In this document: in pieces, positions 17,590 to 26,105 of the stretch | Position numbering within the stretch: the first letter of the stretch is position 1 | Layout: each line of letters starts with the position of its first letter | Assembly: GCA_903871805.1 (NCBI GenBank) | Contig: CAIQIE010000246.1 | Coordinates: 1-38,169, forward strand | Reading direction: 5' to 3' | Length of the DNA: 38,169 nucleotides | DNA from: an uncultured Planctomycetaceae bacterium | Lineage (GTDB): Bacteria; Planctomycetota; Planctomycetia; Planctomycetales; Planctomycetaceae | Notes under the pieces: generated by a model | The model's database searches: none | What the model saw: the letters and a program-made list of their open reading frames with translations, nothing else | Told to the model about the DNA's origin: nothing | Made by a program: the position numbers and the translations under genes

Positions 17590-17903
17590 CGCCTGGTGGC
17601 TTAGTGCGGAAACGGGATTTTCAGAATCTGAGTTTTGCAGCGGACGGGCGGCCCCCGGAGTATCTCGGGGCGCCAGCAGCTGATTTTTCTGCGTGATTAA
17701 AGCGAGGAAAAACGCTGGTTCGTGGCAATTTTTTGTCCTTTCCCGGCTGAAAATTGACTTCCACTTCCAACAAATCGCCAATGGGGCGTTAGAATTCTCC
17801 AGTGGGGGCGTTTGCTGTGTTTGCCACGGCGCCCCTGGTGAATTGGTGTCGCTCAGCCTGCAAAAGTTGTTGTTTTTGTCTGTTTTGGATCAGTACTTCT
17901 TTC
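17590..17903 (+). other. 314-nt spacer before exosortase B
   Basis: No gene or strong terminator is visible. The in-frame extension of exosortase B into this stretch (from 17802) is Cys-rich and unlike the paralogue, so I treat it as leader. The promoter of the module B operon presumably lies here but is not recognisable by eye. Confidence 0.45.
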
Positions 17904-19247
17904 ATGAGTTCAGCTTCGCCAAATACCAGGGTCACGTCCCGCAGTGGTGAACCATTGCTGCGATGGTTTACACCGCTTTTCTACGGATTGGCGGCTCTTA
18001 GCGTATTGTTTCTGCCTGTGATTTTCCCCTACCTCAGGCAGCTTTGGACCAGAGAGTACTACCAGTTTTTTCCGTTTGCCATTGCCAGCACGCTGTGGTT
18101 CGCGGTTTCCAGAGCGGCCCCCACGCCCAACCTTGTGGCGTCTGGTTTTCGTCTGTATCTGCGCGCCGCGGCATTTGCCGGGGCAGAATTGGCGCTGATT
18201 TGCGGGGCCTGGTTTGGTTCGCCCTGGGTGTGCTTTATCAGTTTTGTGGTGTTTTTTGGGCTGATTCTGGACATGTTTATCGAGTCCGAAACAGGCCGCT
18301 CGCTGCTGTACCTGCTGCTGCCCATACTTCTTATTATTCGGCCGCCGTTAAGTTATGACGAGATTGCCATCCAGAAGCTTCAGTTATTGACGACTCGCAT
18401 TTCTTCAGACTTTCTCAACACATTGCATTACGAGCACATTCGGCAGGGGAACATCATTCAGCCAGAGACGGGCTCCGCATTGCTGGTGGCGGAGGCGTGT
18501 TCCGGAGTTCAGTCGCTGTTTACGCTGATGTTTATCGCGTCGTTCATCGGAATTGCCCGTCAGTATCCGATTGTGCGATCCTTGCTGCTGATTGGCACCG
18601 CTGTCTTTTGGGCCTTGCTGATGAATGTTTTCCGCGTACTGGCAATTGCGATTGCTCAGATTCAGTTTCAGGTGGACTTAACGACAGGCTGGAAGCATGA
18701 CGTGGTGGGATATGCGGCCATGCTGTTGGCGATTCCGTTTCTGCTGAGCACTGATAAGCTGATCCTGTTCGTCTTTGACACAGTGGCTGACGATCCCAGG
18801 AAGCACCAGAAGATTAATGTTTTGGTGCTGGTGTGGAACTGGTTATTTGCTGCCCGAGTGAGCAGTGCTGTCACCGTGAGCAGTGCAGTAACCAGTAGCC
18901 GGCGGTCTTCCCGTCGGACAGGATCTCAGCCTGTCGGAGCTGAGGGGGAATTGGAATCTGACTGGAAAAAGCTGCCATCTAAAGTCAGGTGGGCTTTGAT
19001 TGCGGCGGTAATGCTTGTGGCGTTTACGGTCATTCCGACATGGATTTTGCCGGGTTTTTTGCGTGGGGCTGTTGCCGTTCCGGCAGTTGCACCTCAGGGG
19101 TCTTTGCAGAAGCAAGGCGCAGAGACTCTTGTTGCTGGAAATAAGAACGTGGCGCTGAGGGCGTTGAGTGGTCCGTTGAATGATCATCCCGCCGGAAGCT
19201 TGCCGGGGCAATCGTTCATTTTTTCTGTGCAAAAACGGCGGATTTGA
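17904..19247 (+). CDS. exosortase B (exosortase/archaeosortase family)
   Basis: A 447-residue polytopic membrane enzyme paralogous to exosortase A. Catalytic residues are Cys199 in VAEACSGVQSL, Arg244 in MNVFRVLAIA and His265 in WKHDVVG, with the same 45- and 21-residue spacing as in A. It also shares REYYQFFPFA, IRPPLSYDEIAIQKLQ, NIIQPETGSALL and FWALLMN. It is longer than A because of an inserted Ser/Arg/Val-rich linker (about residues 315-345, VSSAVTVSSAVTSSRR) before the last membrane segment (ALIAAVMLVAFTVIPTWILPG) and a C-terminal tail of about 65 residues. The ATG at 17904 aligns with the start of A; its Shine-Dalgarno is weak. The stop overlaps the start region of the TPR gene, so the two are translationally linked. 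Confidence 0.93.
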   Translation: MSSASPNTRVTSRSGEPLLRWFTPLFYGLAALSVLFLPVIFPYLRQLWTREYYQFFPFAIASTLWFAVSRAAPTPNLVASGFRLYLRAAAFAGAELALICGAWFGSPWVCFISFVVFFGLILDMFIESETGRSLLYLLLPILLIIRPPLSYDEIAIQKLQLLTTRISSDFLNTLHYEHIRQGNIIQPETGSALLVAEACSGVQSLFTLMFIASFIGIARQYPIVRSLLLIGTAVFWALLMNVFRVLAIAIAQIQFQVDLTTGWKHDVVGYAAMLLAIPFLLSTDKLILFVFDTVADDPRKHQKINVLVLVWNWLFAARVSSAVTVSSAVTSSRRSSRRTGSQPVGAEGELESDWKKLPSKVRWALIAAVMLVAFTVIPTWILPGFLRGAVAVPAVAPQGSLQKQGAETLVAGNKNVALRALSGPLNDHPAGSLPGQSFIFSVQKRRI

Positions 19248-19255
19248 GGCGATTG

Positions 19256-21016
19256 ATGGACCGACGAAAGAAAAAATTTCGCCTTCCGGCACTGAAGAAG
19301 GCGATTGCGAAGCGCTGGGATTCCAACAAGCGAAAGCTTGAAAAGTTTGGGAAGGGTTTTCAGCGCCGTTTCTCTGGCCTGATGCAGCTGAAAGAAAGTT
19401 CTGTTGCGCTCAGTTCAGACGACCGTAGAAAACTTCCTTCCAGATTTAGCTACATCAATCCGATTTTCTGGATTGTCCAGAGCAGCGTGTTTCTGTACCG
19501 CTACCTTCAGACACGTCAGTCCGGGGCTGCGATCCGCGCGTTACCGGCGATTGTGGGGCTGTTGTTTCCCGTTGTTTTGGAAATTCGGCTGGCGCCGGAC
19601 AATGAGCAGCAGATCAGTCAGGCGCGATCAAACCACGTGCAGGCCGTGCTGGGGCAAAATTACGTTCGGGCAGAGTTTCTGTTGAAAAAGCTGGAACTGC
19701 TGACCCCGGAAGATCTGGATGTGAAACTGGCCCGTGCTGTGCTTCTGGACCAACTTGGTCGGACGCAGGAAGCAGAGAAGATTGCAGCCGATCTTGGTAA
19801 TCAGGGGCATGTGCCTGCTGTCGAATGGCTGAGCGTAAAGCAATTTGAGTCGATCGTCAAAAATTCGGAGAAAGTCGAAGCGGCGGATAAAGCACTGGAA
19901 AGCAGTTTACTCTGGATCCTGGCGCGTCAGGGGCAGAACCGGGATGCGTTGTTTCGACTGGCGACTTTTCGAATGCTGCGTGGTCAATTCGAAAAGGCGC
20001 GAGAGAACCTAAGAACTCTGACTGGCCTGACGGGCGGAGCGACAGCGGAACAATGGTATTCGCTTGCTGTGGTAGAGAATTCGCTGGCTGTCAGTGAGAA
20101 ACGCGAAGACAGCGCCATTAGTGCGCGCAATGCTGCCGAGGCTGCCGCCAATGCGTTTCTCAAGCAAAATGCAACGTTGCCGTATGACCAGAACCGTTTC
20201 CTGCAGTTGGTTCGATCGCTGGTTCTGGCGCATCGTGAGGCAGAGGCTATTCGTCAGATCGGGGAAGTGGCGGCTGAGAAACCGGAACTGGCATTCGCAT
20301 TACAGTCGTTGATCGTGGAGGTGCATCTTGCCCAGAGCAAGCGACTGCGCACGGCGAAGCCGCGTTCAGCCGAAGATGTGACCCGGGCTATCGACTGTGT
20401 GGTCCGGGCCATGGCGATTGCTCCAGCTGATCAGGCTGTGATGGATGAGTTGATTGCGTTGGCTGGGGTTCAGGACCTGAGCGATCAATTGTTGGAGCAG
20501 CAATTGCAGACCGCGCTGAACGCAGGTGTTTCCCCCGGTTTGGTGCATTTCATTCTGGGGACGAGGGCCATGTCCAGAACGCCACCGGACACCGAAACGG
20601 CCCTCAGCCACTTTGCTCTGGCGCAGACGCATGATCCTGGCATGCCGGGGTTATTGAACAACATGGCGGATACCATTGCCGAGATGCCGAATCCGGATCT
20701 GGATCAGGCACTGGTGCTGGTGGAACAGGCCGTTCGGATGCTTCCTGACCAGCCGCGAGTTTACGACACGCGGGGGAAAATCTATCTTCGCAAGAGAGAA
20801 TGGCTGAAAGCCGTTGCTGATTTTGAGAAGGCTCTTGCAGCAGAGGACCTGCGGCTTTCCGTGCATCTGCGGCTTGCAGAAGCCTATGCGGGGCTGGGCA
20901 ACACATCTCAGGTGAACTACCACCGAGGCATGGCGGACGCGCTCATGGAATTGCAGACGCCTGAAGTTTCTTCGGAAAATTCCACACCGGCGGCAAATCC
21001 GGAAGTCCAGAAGTAA
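19256..21016 (+). CDS. membrane-anchored TPR protein B, exosortase-module partner
   Basis: A 586-residue protein. A highly basic N-terminus (MDRRKKKFRLPALKKAIAKR) is followed by NPIFWI at residues 68-73 and a membrane segment at about 92-110 (AIRALPAIVGLLFPVVLE), then TPR-like helices to the end (for example REWLKAVADFEKALAAED). The ATG at 19256 has GAGG 6 nt upstream and makes NPIFWI fall at exactly the residue numbers seen in paralogue A. A TTG at 19244 overlapping the exosortase stop (TTGA) is an alternative. The gene lies between exosortase B and the PEP-CTERM B gene in a three-gene co-directional set. The cytoplasm or periplasm placement of the TPR part depends on topology; with the positive-inside rule the basic N-terminus would be cytoplasmic and the TPRs outside. 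Confidence 0.88.
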   Translation: MDRRKKKFRLPALKKAIAKRWDSNKRKLEKFGKGFQRRFSGLMQLKESSVALSSDDRRKLPSRFSYINPIFWIVQSSVFLYRYLQTRQSGAAIRALPAIVGLLFPVVLEIRLAPDNEQQISQARSNHVQAVLGQNYVRAEFLLKKLELLTPEDLDVKLARAVLLDQLGRTQEAEKIAADLGNQGHVPAVEWLSVKQFESIVKNSEKVEAADKALESSLLWILARQGQNRDALFRLATFRMLRGQFEKARENLRTLTGLTGGATAEQWYSLAVVENSLAVSEKREDSAISARNAAEAAANAFLKQNATLPYDQNRFLQLVRSLVLAHREAEAIRQIGEVAAEKPELAFALQSLIVEVHLAQSKRLRTAKPRSAEDVTRAIDCVVRAMAIAPADQAVMDELIALAGVQDLSDQLLEQQLQTALNAGVSPGLVHFILGTRAMSRTPPDTETALSHFALAQTHDPGMPGLLNNMADTIAEMPNPDLDQALVLVEQAVRMLPDQPRVYDTRGKIYLRKREWLKAVADFEKALAAEDLRLSVHLRLAEAYAGLGNTSQVNYHRGMADALMELQTPEVSSENSTPAANPEVQK

Positions 21017-21118
21017 CTGTTCTGGCTAAGCAGTGGTATGGCGGAGCTGAGGCAGGCAGAAGTCAACGTAGCACCTAGCGCCCCGTGTCGATTGCCCCCG
21101 GGTAATCTGCGTTGCTGG

Positions 21119-21145
21119 GGAGATCTGAGAATCTCCGTTTTCTTT
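21119..21145 (+). terminator. weak terminator/attenuator between TPR B and PEP-CTERM B
   Basis: GGAGAT (21119-21124) pairs with ATCTCC (21131-21136) around CTGAGA, followed by GTTTTCTTT. The stem is short and the T-tract interrupted, so partial readthrough is likely. It lies 103 nt after the TPR stop in a 311-nt gap and could separate expression of the enzyme genes from that of the substrate gene. Confidence 0.45.
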
Positions 21146-21327
21146 GAAAAACCCCTACCAGCACACTCGCTTTTTCCAGTAAACCTCCCCAAATTACGGG
21201 GTTCAACCTAGTCGTTTTCCCTGCGGGGGGTATTTTGTAACAGCAAATGCTCTTCGTTGGCCTTGACGGCTGCATTCAACCGTAAGCAGACGCTCTGTGC
21301 GTTTCATTTTTTTTGGAGGAGAAGAAC

Positions 21328-21948
21328 ATGGTATCTTATTTCAAGGCCGCAGTGTTGGCCTGTGCGGTGGCTATCGCCGCATCAGGATCTGCAAATGCAG
21401 CACAGTTGATGCTGACCGGCAAAGTGATCGGTCCAGTAGCCGACATTGGTAAGACTTTCAGTCTTTCAGTAAATTACGCTCCCAGCGCGACTTCGGCTGC
21501 TGTTATCAACAGTGCGACGTTGGTTGTGGGCGCACAAACATGGAGCTCGCTCCTTGGTGGGATTGGTCAGAACCCAGCTATCACGATTGCATCGGCTAAA
21601 AATGCCTTCACAATCGCTGGTCAGTTCGGTGGATCTACGCCGGACGATGTTGGTAACATCATTACCAGTCTGTCGCTAAACGTAACTTCTGCGACTCCGG
21701 TTGCGGCACAGCAGGCCACTCAGGCAAACATTGACGCTATTTTCGCGTCACGTAGCACTGCCCTGGGTACTCTAACAATCGTCGGAAACACCGCCGGAAA
21801 TTTCGGCGGCAACATATTGAATCTTGAAGGAAGCCTTCCTGCAGCAGTTCCAGAGCCGGGCTCTTTGCTGGTTCTCGGTGGTTTGGGGCTGTTTGTTGGT
21901 CGTCGCATGATGGTTCGCCGTCAGAACAAGGTTGCTTCAGTAGCCTAA
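21328..21948 (+). CDS. PEP-CTERM sorting-domain protein B (small exported substrate)
   Basis: A 206-residue secreted protein. The signal peptide MVSYFKAAVLACAVAIAASG is followed by SANA. A Ser/Thr/Ala/Gly-rich, beta-type body follows with no Cys after the signal peptide, ending in VPEPGS, the hydrophobic LLVLGGLGLFVG and a basic tail RRMMVRRQNK. The ATG at 21328 is preceded by a very strong GGAGGAG; an in-frame TTG at 21313 would consume this site and is rejected. The strong ribosome site compared with the exosortase and TPR genes suggests a highly translated substrate. It is a paralogue of PEP-CTERM protein A. It is the third gene of module B and the likely dedicated substrate of exosortase B. 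The mature role is unknown; a surface or extracellular-matrix protein is the usual inference for such small Gly/Ala/Thr-rich members. Confidence 0.92.
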   Translation: MVSYFKAAVLACAVAIAASGSANAAQLMLTGKVIGPVADIGKTFSLSVNYAPSATSAAVINSATLVVGAQTWSSLLGGIGQNPAITIASAKNAFTIAGQFGGSTPDDVGNIITSLSLNVTSATPVAAQQATQANIDAIFASRSTALGTLTIVGNTAGNFGGNILNLEGSLPAAVPEPGSLLVLGGLGLFVGRRMMVRRQNKVASVA

Positions 21949-21983
21949 TCTGTTTCGCGATCACTGGCGATAAGTTTGATGAA

Positions 21984-22010
21984 GCGGCGGCGGGCTATGA
22001 CCGTCGTCGC
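21984..22010 (+). terminator. strong GC hairpin after PEP-CTERM B
   Basis: GCGGCGGCGG (21984-21993) and CCGTCGTCGC (22001-22010) form a 10-bp RNA stem containing two G-U pairs around a 7-nt loop, 36 nt after the stop codon. There is no T-tract, so it is more likely an mRNA 3'-end stabiliser or a rho-associated structure than a classical terminator. Confidence 0.4.
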
Positions 22011-22320
22011 TGTGGGACTGGGCAAGGTTGCCCTGTGCATTGTAAGTAATTGCTTTCTGGGATGGTCTGACGGTAGAAATTTCGGTGCTGTGTCCGGGCC
22101 CGGTAACACCCAAACAACCGTTCAGAAATCTCCGGAAAACTTCAGGATCTGTTGTGTCAGCTGATTCAGGGAAGATGTCAGCGAAAGTGCCTGCCAAGGG
22201 TCTTCGGCAACGGAATTTTCTGTTTCCGATCGGTTCCAGCAGTAAATGACTCAGTGAATCCTGAAATCTCGTTTGCAGGGCGTCTGCTTTCCTTACAAAC
22301 GATCATGATGAAATGATGCA

Positions 22321-22350
22321 CCCGAAGGAGATCTCTCCTTCGGGTTTTTT
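22321..22350 (+). terminator. intrinsic terminator
   Basis: A perfect 10-bp stem, CCCGAAGGAG (22321-22330) with CTCCTTCGGG (22335-22344), with an ATCT loop and six T residues following. It is 373 nt beyond PEP-CTERM gene B, so it ends either a long 3' untranslated region or a separate small transcript. The gap 21949-22771 holds this, the hairpin at 21984-22010, and no supported protein gene. Confidence 0.88.
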
Positions 22351-22771
22351 ATTGCCCGGATCGCAAATCGGTAGGTTGATTCCTAAGTTTCATAGAACGC
22401 GAGCAGGCCTTGCTGGTTGTGCGAACCAATCAGAAGCATTTTTGCCCCCACGGGACCTTCGTTGCCGCTTGATCGGATTTCATCCTGCACCAGGATTGAA
22501 CTTCCAGGTCAGGCTTGAATCAAACGGCGGTCCGCGTCAGACTGAACGGCAATCTGACCGACGTGGGCAGGATGTCCGAGCACGCTCAGGAGATCTGATT
22601 TGCCTCGTATCGCAGCCCGGTCAGATCGAGGAGCTTTTTGACTGCATTTCTGTCCTGCGCCGCTGACCTTTATAGCACGCGGGAATTGCAGTGAATCAGG
22701 CGGACTGCGATTGCCGTGTTGATGTCAGGTGTCTGCCAACCGTTCTTTTTTTCTGCAAAGAATCCCACCCC

Positions 22772-25700
22772 ATGAGAAAACTTTGTCAGGCCATTTTTTT
22801 GGCCGCGAGTGCGGCATTTTCACTTCAGCAACTTTCAGGTGACGAGATTGCCAAATGGGAATTCAAGCAATCCGTGCTCGATTGGACAGCCAGTGGCGAT
22901 ACGGAATTGACCATTGACGCGGGTCAATTGAAGGTTCGGTCGAAAGGGAGCGATCCTTACTTTTCTGCACCGGTGGCTGGACGTGCCGGGAACCATCGTT
23001 TGACGATTTCTGCGAAGCTGCGGGGCAATGCGGATATTCAGGTATTTTGGACGACGGAAGCATCCCCAACGACTTCGGAAGACAAGTCAGTCAAAACAGA
23101 ACTTCGCGGCTCTGACAAAGAATTTCGAACAGCGCGACTCTGGTTTACCACTGATTCCCCGGTGACATCGCTTCGCATCGACCCGATGAGTCGTGCGGGG
23201 GTCATGGAGATCGAGGAGATTGTGCTGACGGATGACGCGCCGCCGCAGCCTGAAGCGACGGCCGTGAAGGATCTGAAGATTGCGCAGGGATTTGAGGCAG
23301 AGTTGTTGTACTCGGTGCCTGGCGACACGATGGGATCCTGGGTGTGTATGACCACGGATCCGAAGGGCCGGCTGATTGTTTCGGATCAATACGGCAAGCT
23401 GTACCGAGTCACTCCCCCGGCCAGAGGGACAGCGGAAAAGATTCAGATCGAGTTGATTCCGGTGGACGTGGGCATGGCCCAGGGATTGCTATATGCGTTC
23501 GACAGTCTTTACGTGATGACGAACAGCGGGGATGCTCCGAGAGTAGGGTTGCATCGGGTTCGCGACACGGATGGCGATGATCAGTACGACACCAGTGAGC
23601 ATCTGCGGACATTGAAAGGTGGCAATGAGCATGGTCCGCATGCGATCATTCTTTCGAAGGATGGCAAATCGCTGTTGGTGGCTTGCGGCAATCACACCGC
23701 TCCAACGGAATTTTCTTCATCGCGAGTTCCGCAGATCTGGGACGAAGATCAGTTGCTGCCGCGCATGTGGGACGCGGGTGGCCATGCTGTTGGAATCATG
23801 GCCCCGGGTGGCTGGATCGCGCAAGTCAGTCCGGACGGCAAGGACTGGGAACTGTTAGGAATGGGTTTTCGCAACGAGTATGACATTGCCTTGAATCCTC
23901 AGGGCGAACTATTCACCTACGATGCGGACATGGAGTGGGACGTTGGTTCGCCATGGTACCGGCCGACACGAGTCAACCACGTCACCAGTGGGTCGGAATT
24001 TGGCTGGCGTTCGGGGACGGGCAAATGGCCAGAGTATTATCCGGACAGTCTGGGATCAGTTGTGGACGTTGGTCCGGGGTCTCCGACGGGGATTACTTTT
24101 GGGACCGGGGCGGCGTTTCCGGCAAAGTATCAGCAGTCGCTGTTTATTTCGGACTGGAGTTACGGGGTGATTTATGCCGTGCACATGACCCCATCGGGTT
24201 CGACTTACACAGGGGAGTTGGAGCGTTTCATTTCGGCAGCACCGCTTCCGGTCACGGATGTGATCATCAATCCGGTGGACAGTGCGATGTACTTTACGAT
24301 TGGCGGACGTAAAACGCAGTCCGGGCTTTACCGCGTGACCTACACGGGCAAAGAGTCAACGGCGGCGGCTGCGGTTGATACGACCACGGGTGCTGCAGAT
24401 CGAGCATTGCGTCACAGTCTTGAAGAACTGCATCGAGTAGACGCGGGGGCTGTGGAAAAGGCCTGGCCTTATCTTGGGCACAGCGACAGAGCCGTTCGTT
24501 TTGCTGCGAGAACGGCGATCGAGCATCAGCCATCGGCGTCGTGGGCGGACAGAGCGCTGCGAGAGAATTCTTCTCCGGATGCGAAAATCAATGCCTTGCT
24601 GGCGTTGGCTCGTTGTGGCGACAAATCGTTACAGATTCCGCTGCTGGAATCGATGAGCCAGCTGAAGGCTGGTGCCATGAGTGAGCGTCAGTCGCTGGAT
24701 GCGCTGCGGGTGCTGGGGTTGTGTTTCATTCGTATGGGACAGCCAGACGACGAAATCGCATCGATGATTGCATCGGTGTTGAGCCCGATGTATCCGGCGC
24801 GGAGTGTGCGATTGAATCGGGAACTGTGCCGACTGCTGGTGTACCTGAATGACCGTGACGTAGCAGCGAAGACGCTGGCGCTTCAGGCCAGTGCGCCCAG
24901 CCAGGAAGAACAGATTCACTATGCCTACTGTCTGCGGGCGTTGAAGAAGAACTGGACACTGGATCTGCGACGGCAGTACTTTCAGTGGTTTGTGAACACA
25001 ACAACGTTGCGGGGCGGGAACTCATTCTCCGGGTTTCTGAAGAACATTCGTCAGGAAGCCATCGACGGTTTAACGGCCGAAGAGAAGGTTGCCTTGAAGG
25101 ATGTGCTGGAGGCCCAGCCGACGGGTGGCCAACCCCTGGTGGATGCGGCATCGCGTCCGCTGGTCAAGGAATGGGTTGTGAATGACTTTCTGGCGGAAGT
25201 CGAGTCCGGGTTAACGGGACGAAGCTTTGAAAACGGTCGGAAGATGTTCCAGGTCACGGCATGTTACAAGTGTCATCGATTTGCCGGAGATGGCGGGATT
25301 GTCGGACCGGAATTGACTGCGGTTTCTCGCCGCTACAACGCCCGGACGTTGCTGGAATCCATTATTGAGCCGAGCAAGGTCATTTCGGACCAGTACGAGG
25401 CTTCGGTGTTTGTGCTGGACAATGGCAAAAGCATTGCGGGCCGGGTGGTGAATCTGAACAACGATCGCATCATGGTCAGTGAGAACATGCTGGAGCCGGG
25501 AAACCTGACATCGATTCCGCGGGATGAGATTGAGGAGACGCTGGTTTCAAAAGTTTCGATGATGCCGGCCGGCCTGATTAATACACTGAACCGGGACGAG
25601 GTCCTGGATCTGGTTGCCTACCTGCAGTCGGGTGGCGACCCGGATTCACCGGTGTTTGGCGGAGCGAAAAAGACCGCCGCTGCAACTGTACCTACGGAGA

Positions 25701-26053
25701 AGAAGATGACCGCAAAGCTGACGAGTACTGGACACACGGTGGATTCACTTGACTTCGTGAAGCAGCAGATTGAAGACGATGCTGCCGTACTGATTGATGT
25801 TCGGGAGCAGGAGGAGTGGGATGCCGGGCATCTGGCCCACGCTCAACTGATACCGCTCAGCAAAGTCCGTGGGGGGCCACTGGACGAGGTTGTGGCTGCT
25901 CTGCCTGCGGACAAGCCTGTCTACCTGCACTGCCGATCGGGCGGGCGGGTATTGACATGTGCGGAGTTGCTGAAAAGCAGGGGTCTGGATGTGCGTCCGC
26001 TCAAGGCTGGTTACGAGAGTCTGGTTTCGGCTGGATTTCTGAAAGCCGAGTAA
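22772..26053 (+). CDS. beta-propeller / heme c / rhodanese fusion protein (PVC-type heme-binding CxxCH protein)
   Basis: A 1093-residue exported protein. A signal-peptide-like start (MRKLCQAIFLAASAAFSLQQ) precedes a beta-sandwich-like N-terminal region (to about 150). Next is a sugar-dehydrogenase-type six-bladed propeller (about 168-526; KIAQGFEAELLYSVPG, GNEHGPHAI, GWRSGTGKWPEYY), then a HEAT-like helical region (about 530-800). The cytochrome c domain has its heme attachment motif C831-Y-K-C834-H835, followed by GPELTAVSRRYN and IIEPSKVISDQYE, typical of the planctomycete heme-binding domain. The C-terminal about 110 residues are a rhodanese domain (VLIDVREQEEWDAGH; active-site Cys1054 in HCRSGGR). 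Known family members combine propeller, HEAT and heme; the rhodanese addition is unusual. It is probably a periplasmic oxidoreductase, substrate unknown. The ATG at 22772 is chosen for the signal peptide; its Shine-Dalgarno is weak. Confidence 0.93.
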   Translation: MRKLCQAIFLAASAAFSLQQLSGDEIAKWEFKQSVLDWTASGDTELTIDAGQLKVRSKGSDPYFSAPVAGRAGNHRLTISAKLRGNADIQVFWTTEASPTTSEDKSVKTELRGSDKEFRTARLWFTTDSPVTSLRIDPMSRAGVMEIEEIVLTDDAPPQPEATAVKDLKIAQGFEAELLYSVPGDTMGSWVCMTTDPKGRLIVSDQYGKLYRVTPPARGTAEKIQIELIPVDVGMAQGLLYAFDSLYVMTNSGDAPRVGLHRVRDTDGDDQYDTSEHLRTLKGGNEHGPHAIILSKDGKSLLVACGNHTAPTEFSSSRVPQIWDEDQLLPRMWDAGGHAVGIMAPGGWIAQVSPDGKDWELLGMGFRNEYDIALNPQGELFTYDADMEWDVGSPWYRPTRVNHVTSGSEFGWRSGTGKWPEYYPDSLGSVVDVGPGSPTGITFGTGAAFPAKYQQSLFISDWSYGVIYAVHMTPSGSTYTGELERFISAAPLPVTDVIINPVDSAMYFTIGGRKTQSGLYRVTYTGKESTAAAAVDTTTGAADRALRHSLEELHRVDAGAVEKAWPYLGHSDRAVRFAARTAIEHQPSASWADRALRENSSPDAKINALLALARCGDKSLQIPLLESMSQLKAGAMSERQSLDALRVLGLCFIRMGQPDDEIASMIASVLSPMYPARSVRLNRELCRLLVYLNDRDVAAKTLALQASAPSQEEQIHYAYCLRALKKNWTLDLRRQYFQWFVNTTTLRGGNSFSGFLKNIRQEAIDGLTAEEKVALKDVLEAQPTGGQPLVDAASRPLVKEWVVNDFLAEVESGLTGRSFENGRKMFQVTACYKCHRFAGDGGIVGPELTAVSRRYNARTLLESIIEPSKVISDQYEASVFVLDNGKSIAGRVVNLNNDRIMVSENMLEPGNLTSIPRDEIEETLVSKVSMMPAGLINTLNRDEVLDLVAYLQSGGDPDSPVFGGAKKTAAATVPTEKKMTAKLTSTGHTVDSLDFVKQQIEDDAAVLIDVREQEEWDAGHLAHAQLIPLSKVRGGPLDEVVAALPADKPVYLHCRSGGRVLTCAELLKSRGLDVRPLKAGYESLVSAGFLKAE

Positions 26054-26105
26054 CGTTGGGTGGCGGCAATTTCTCTGCCGTGATCACACACATTTCAACT
26101 ATGGA

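Noticed and set aside
17802..17903. 34-codon extension of exosortase B
   Set aside because: Cys-rich segment absent from paralogue A; the start at 17904 aligns with A.
22313..22666. 117-codon open frame after the PEP-CTERM B gene
   Set aside because: Its first codons run through the perfect terminator at 22321-22350, it has no ribosome site, and its composition is not protein-like.
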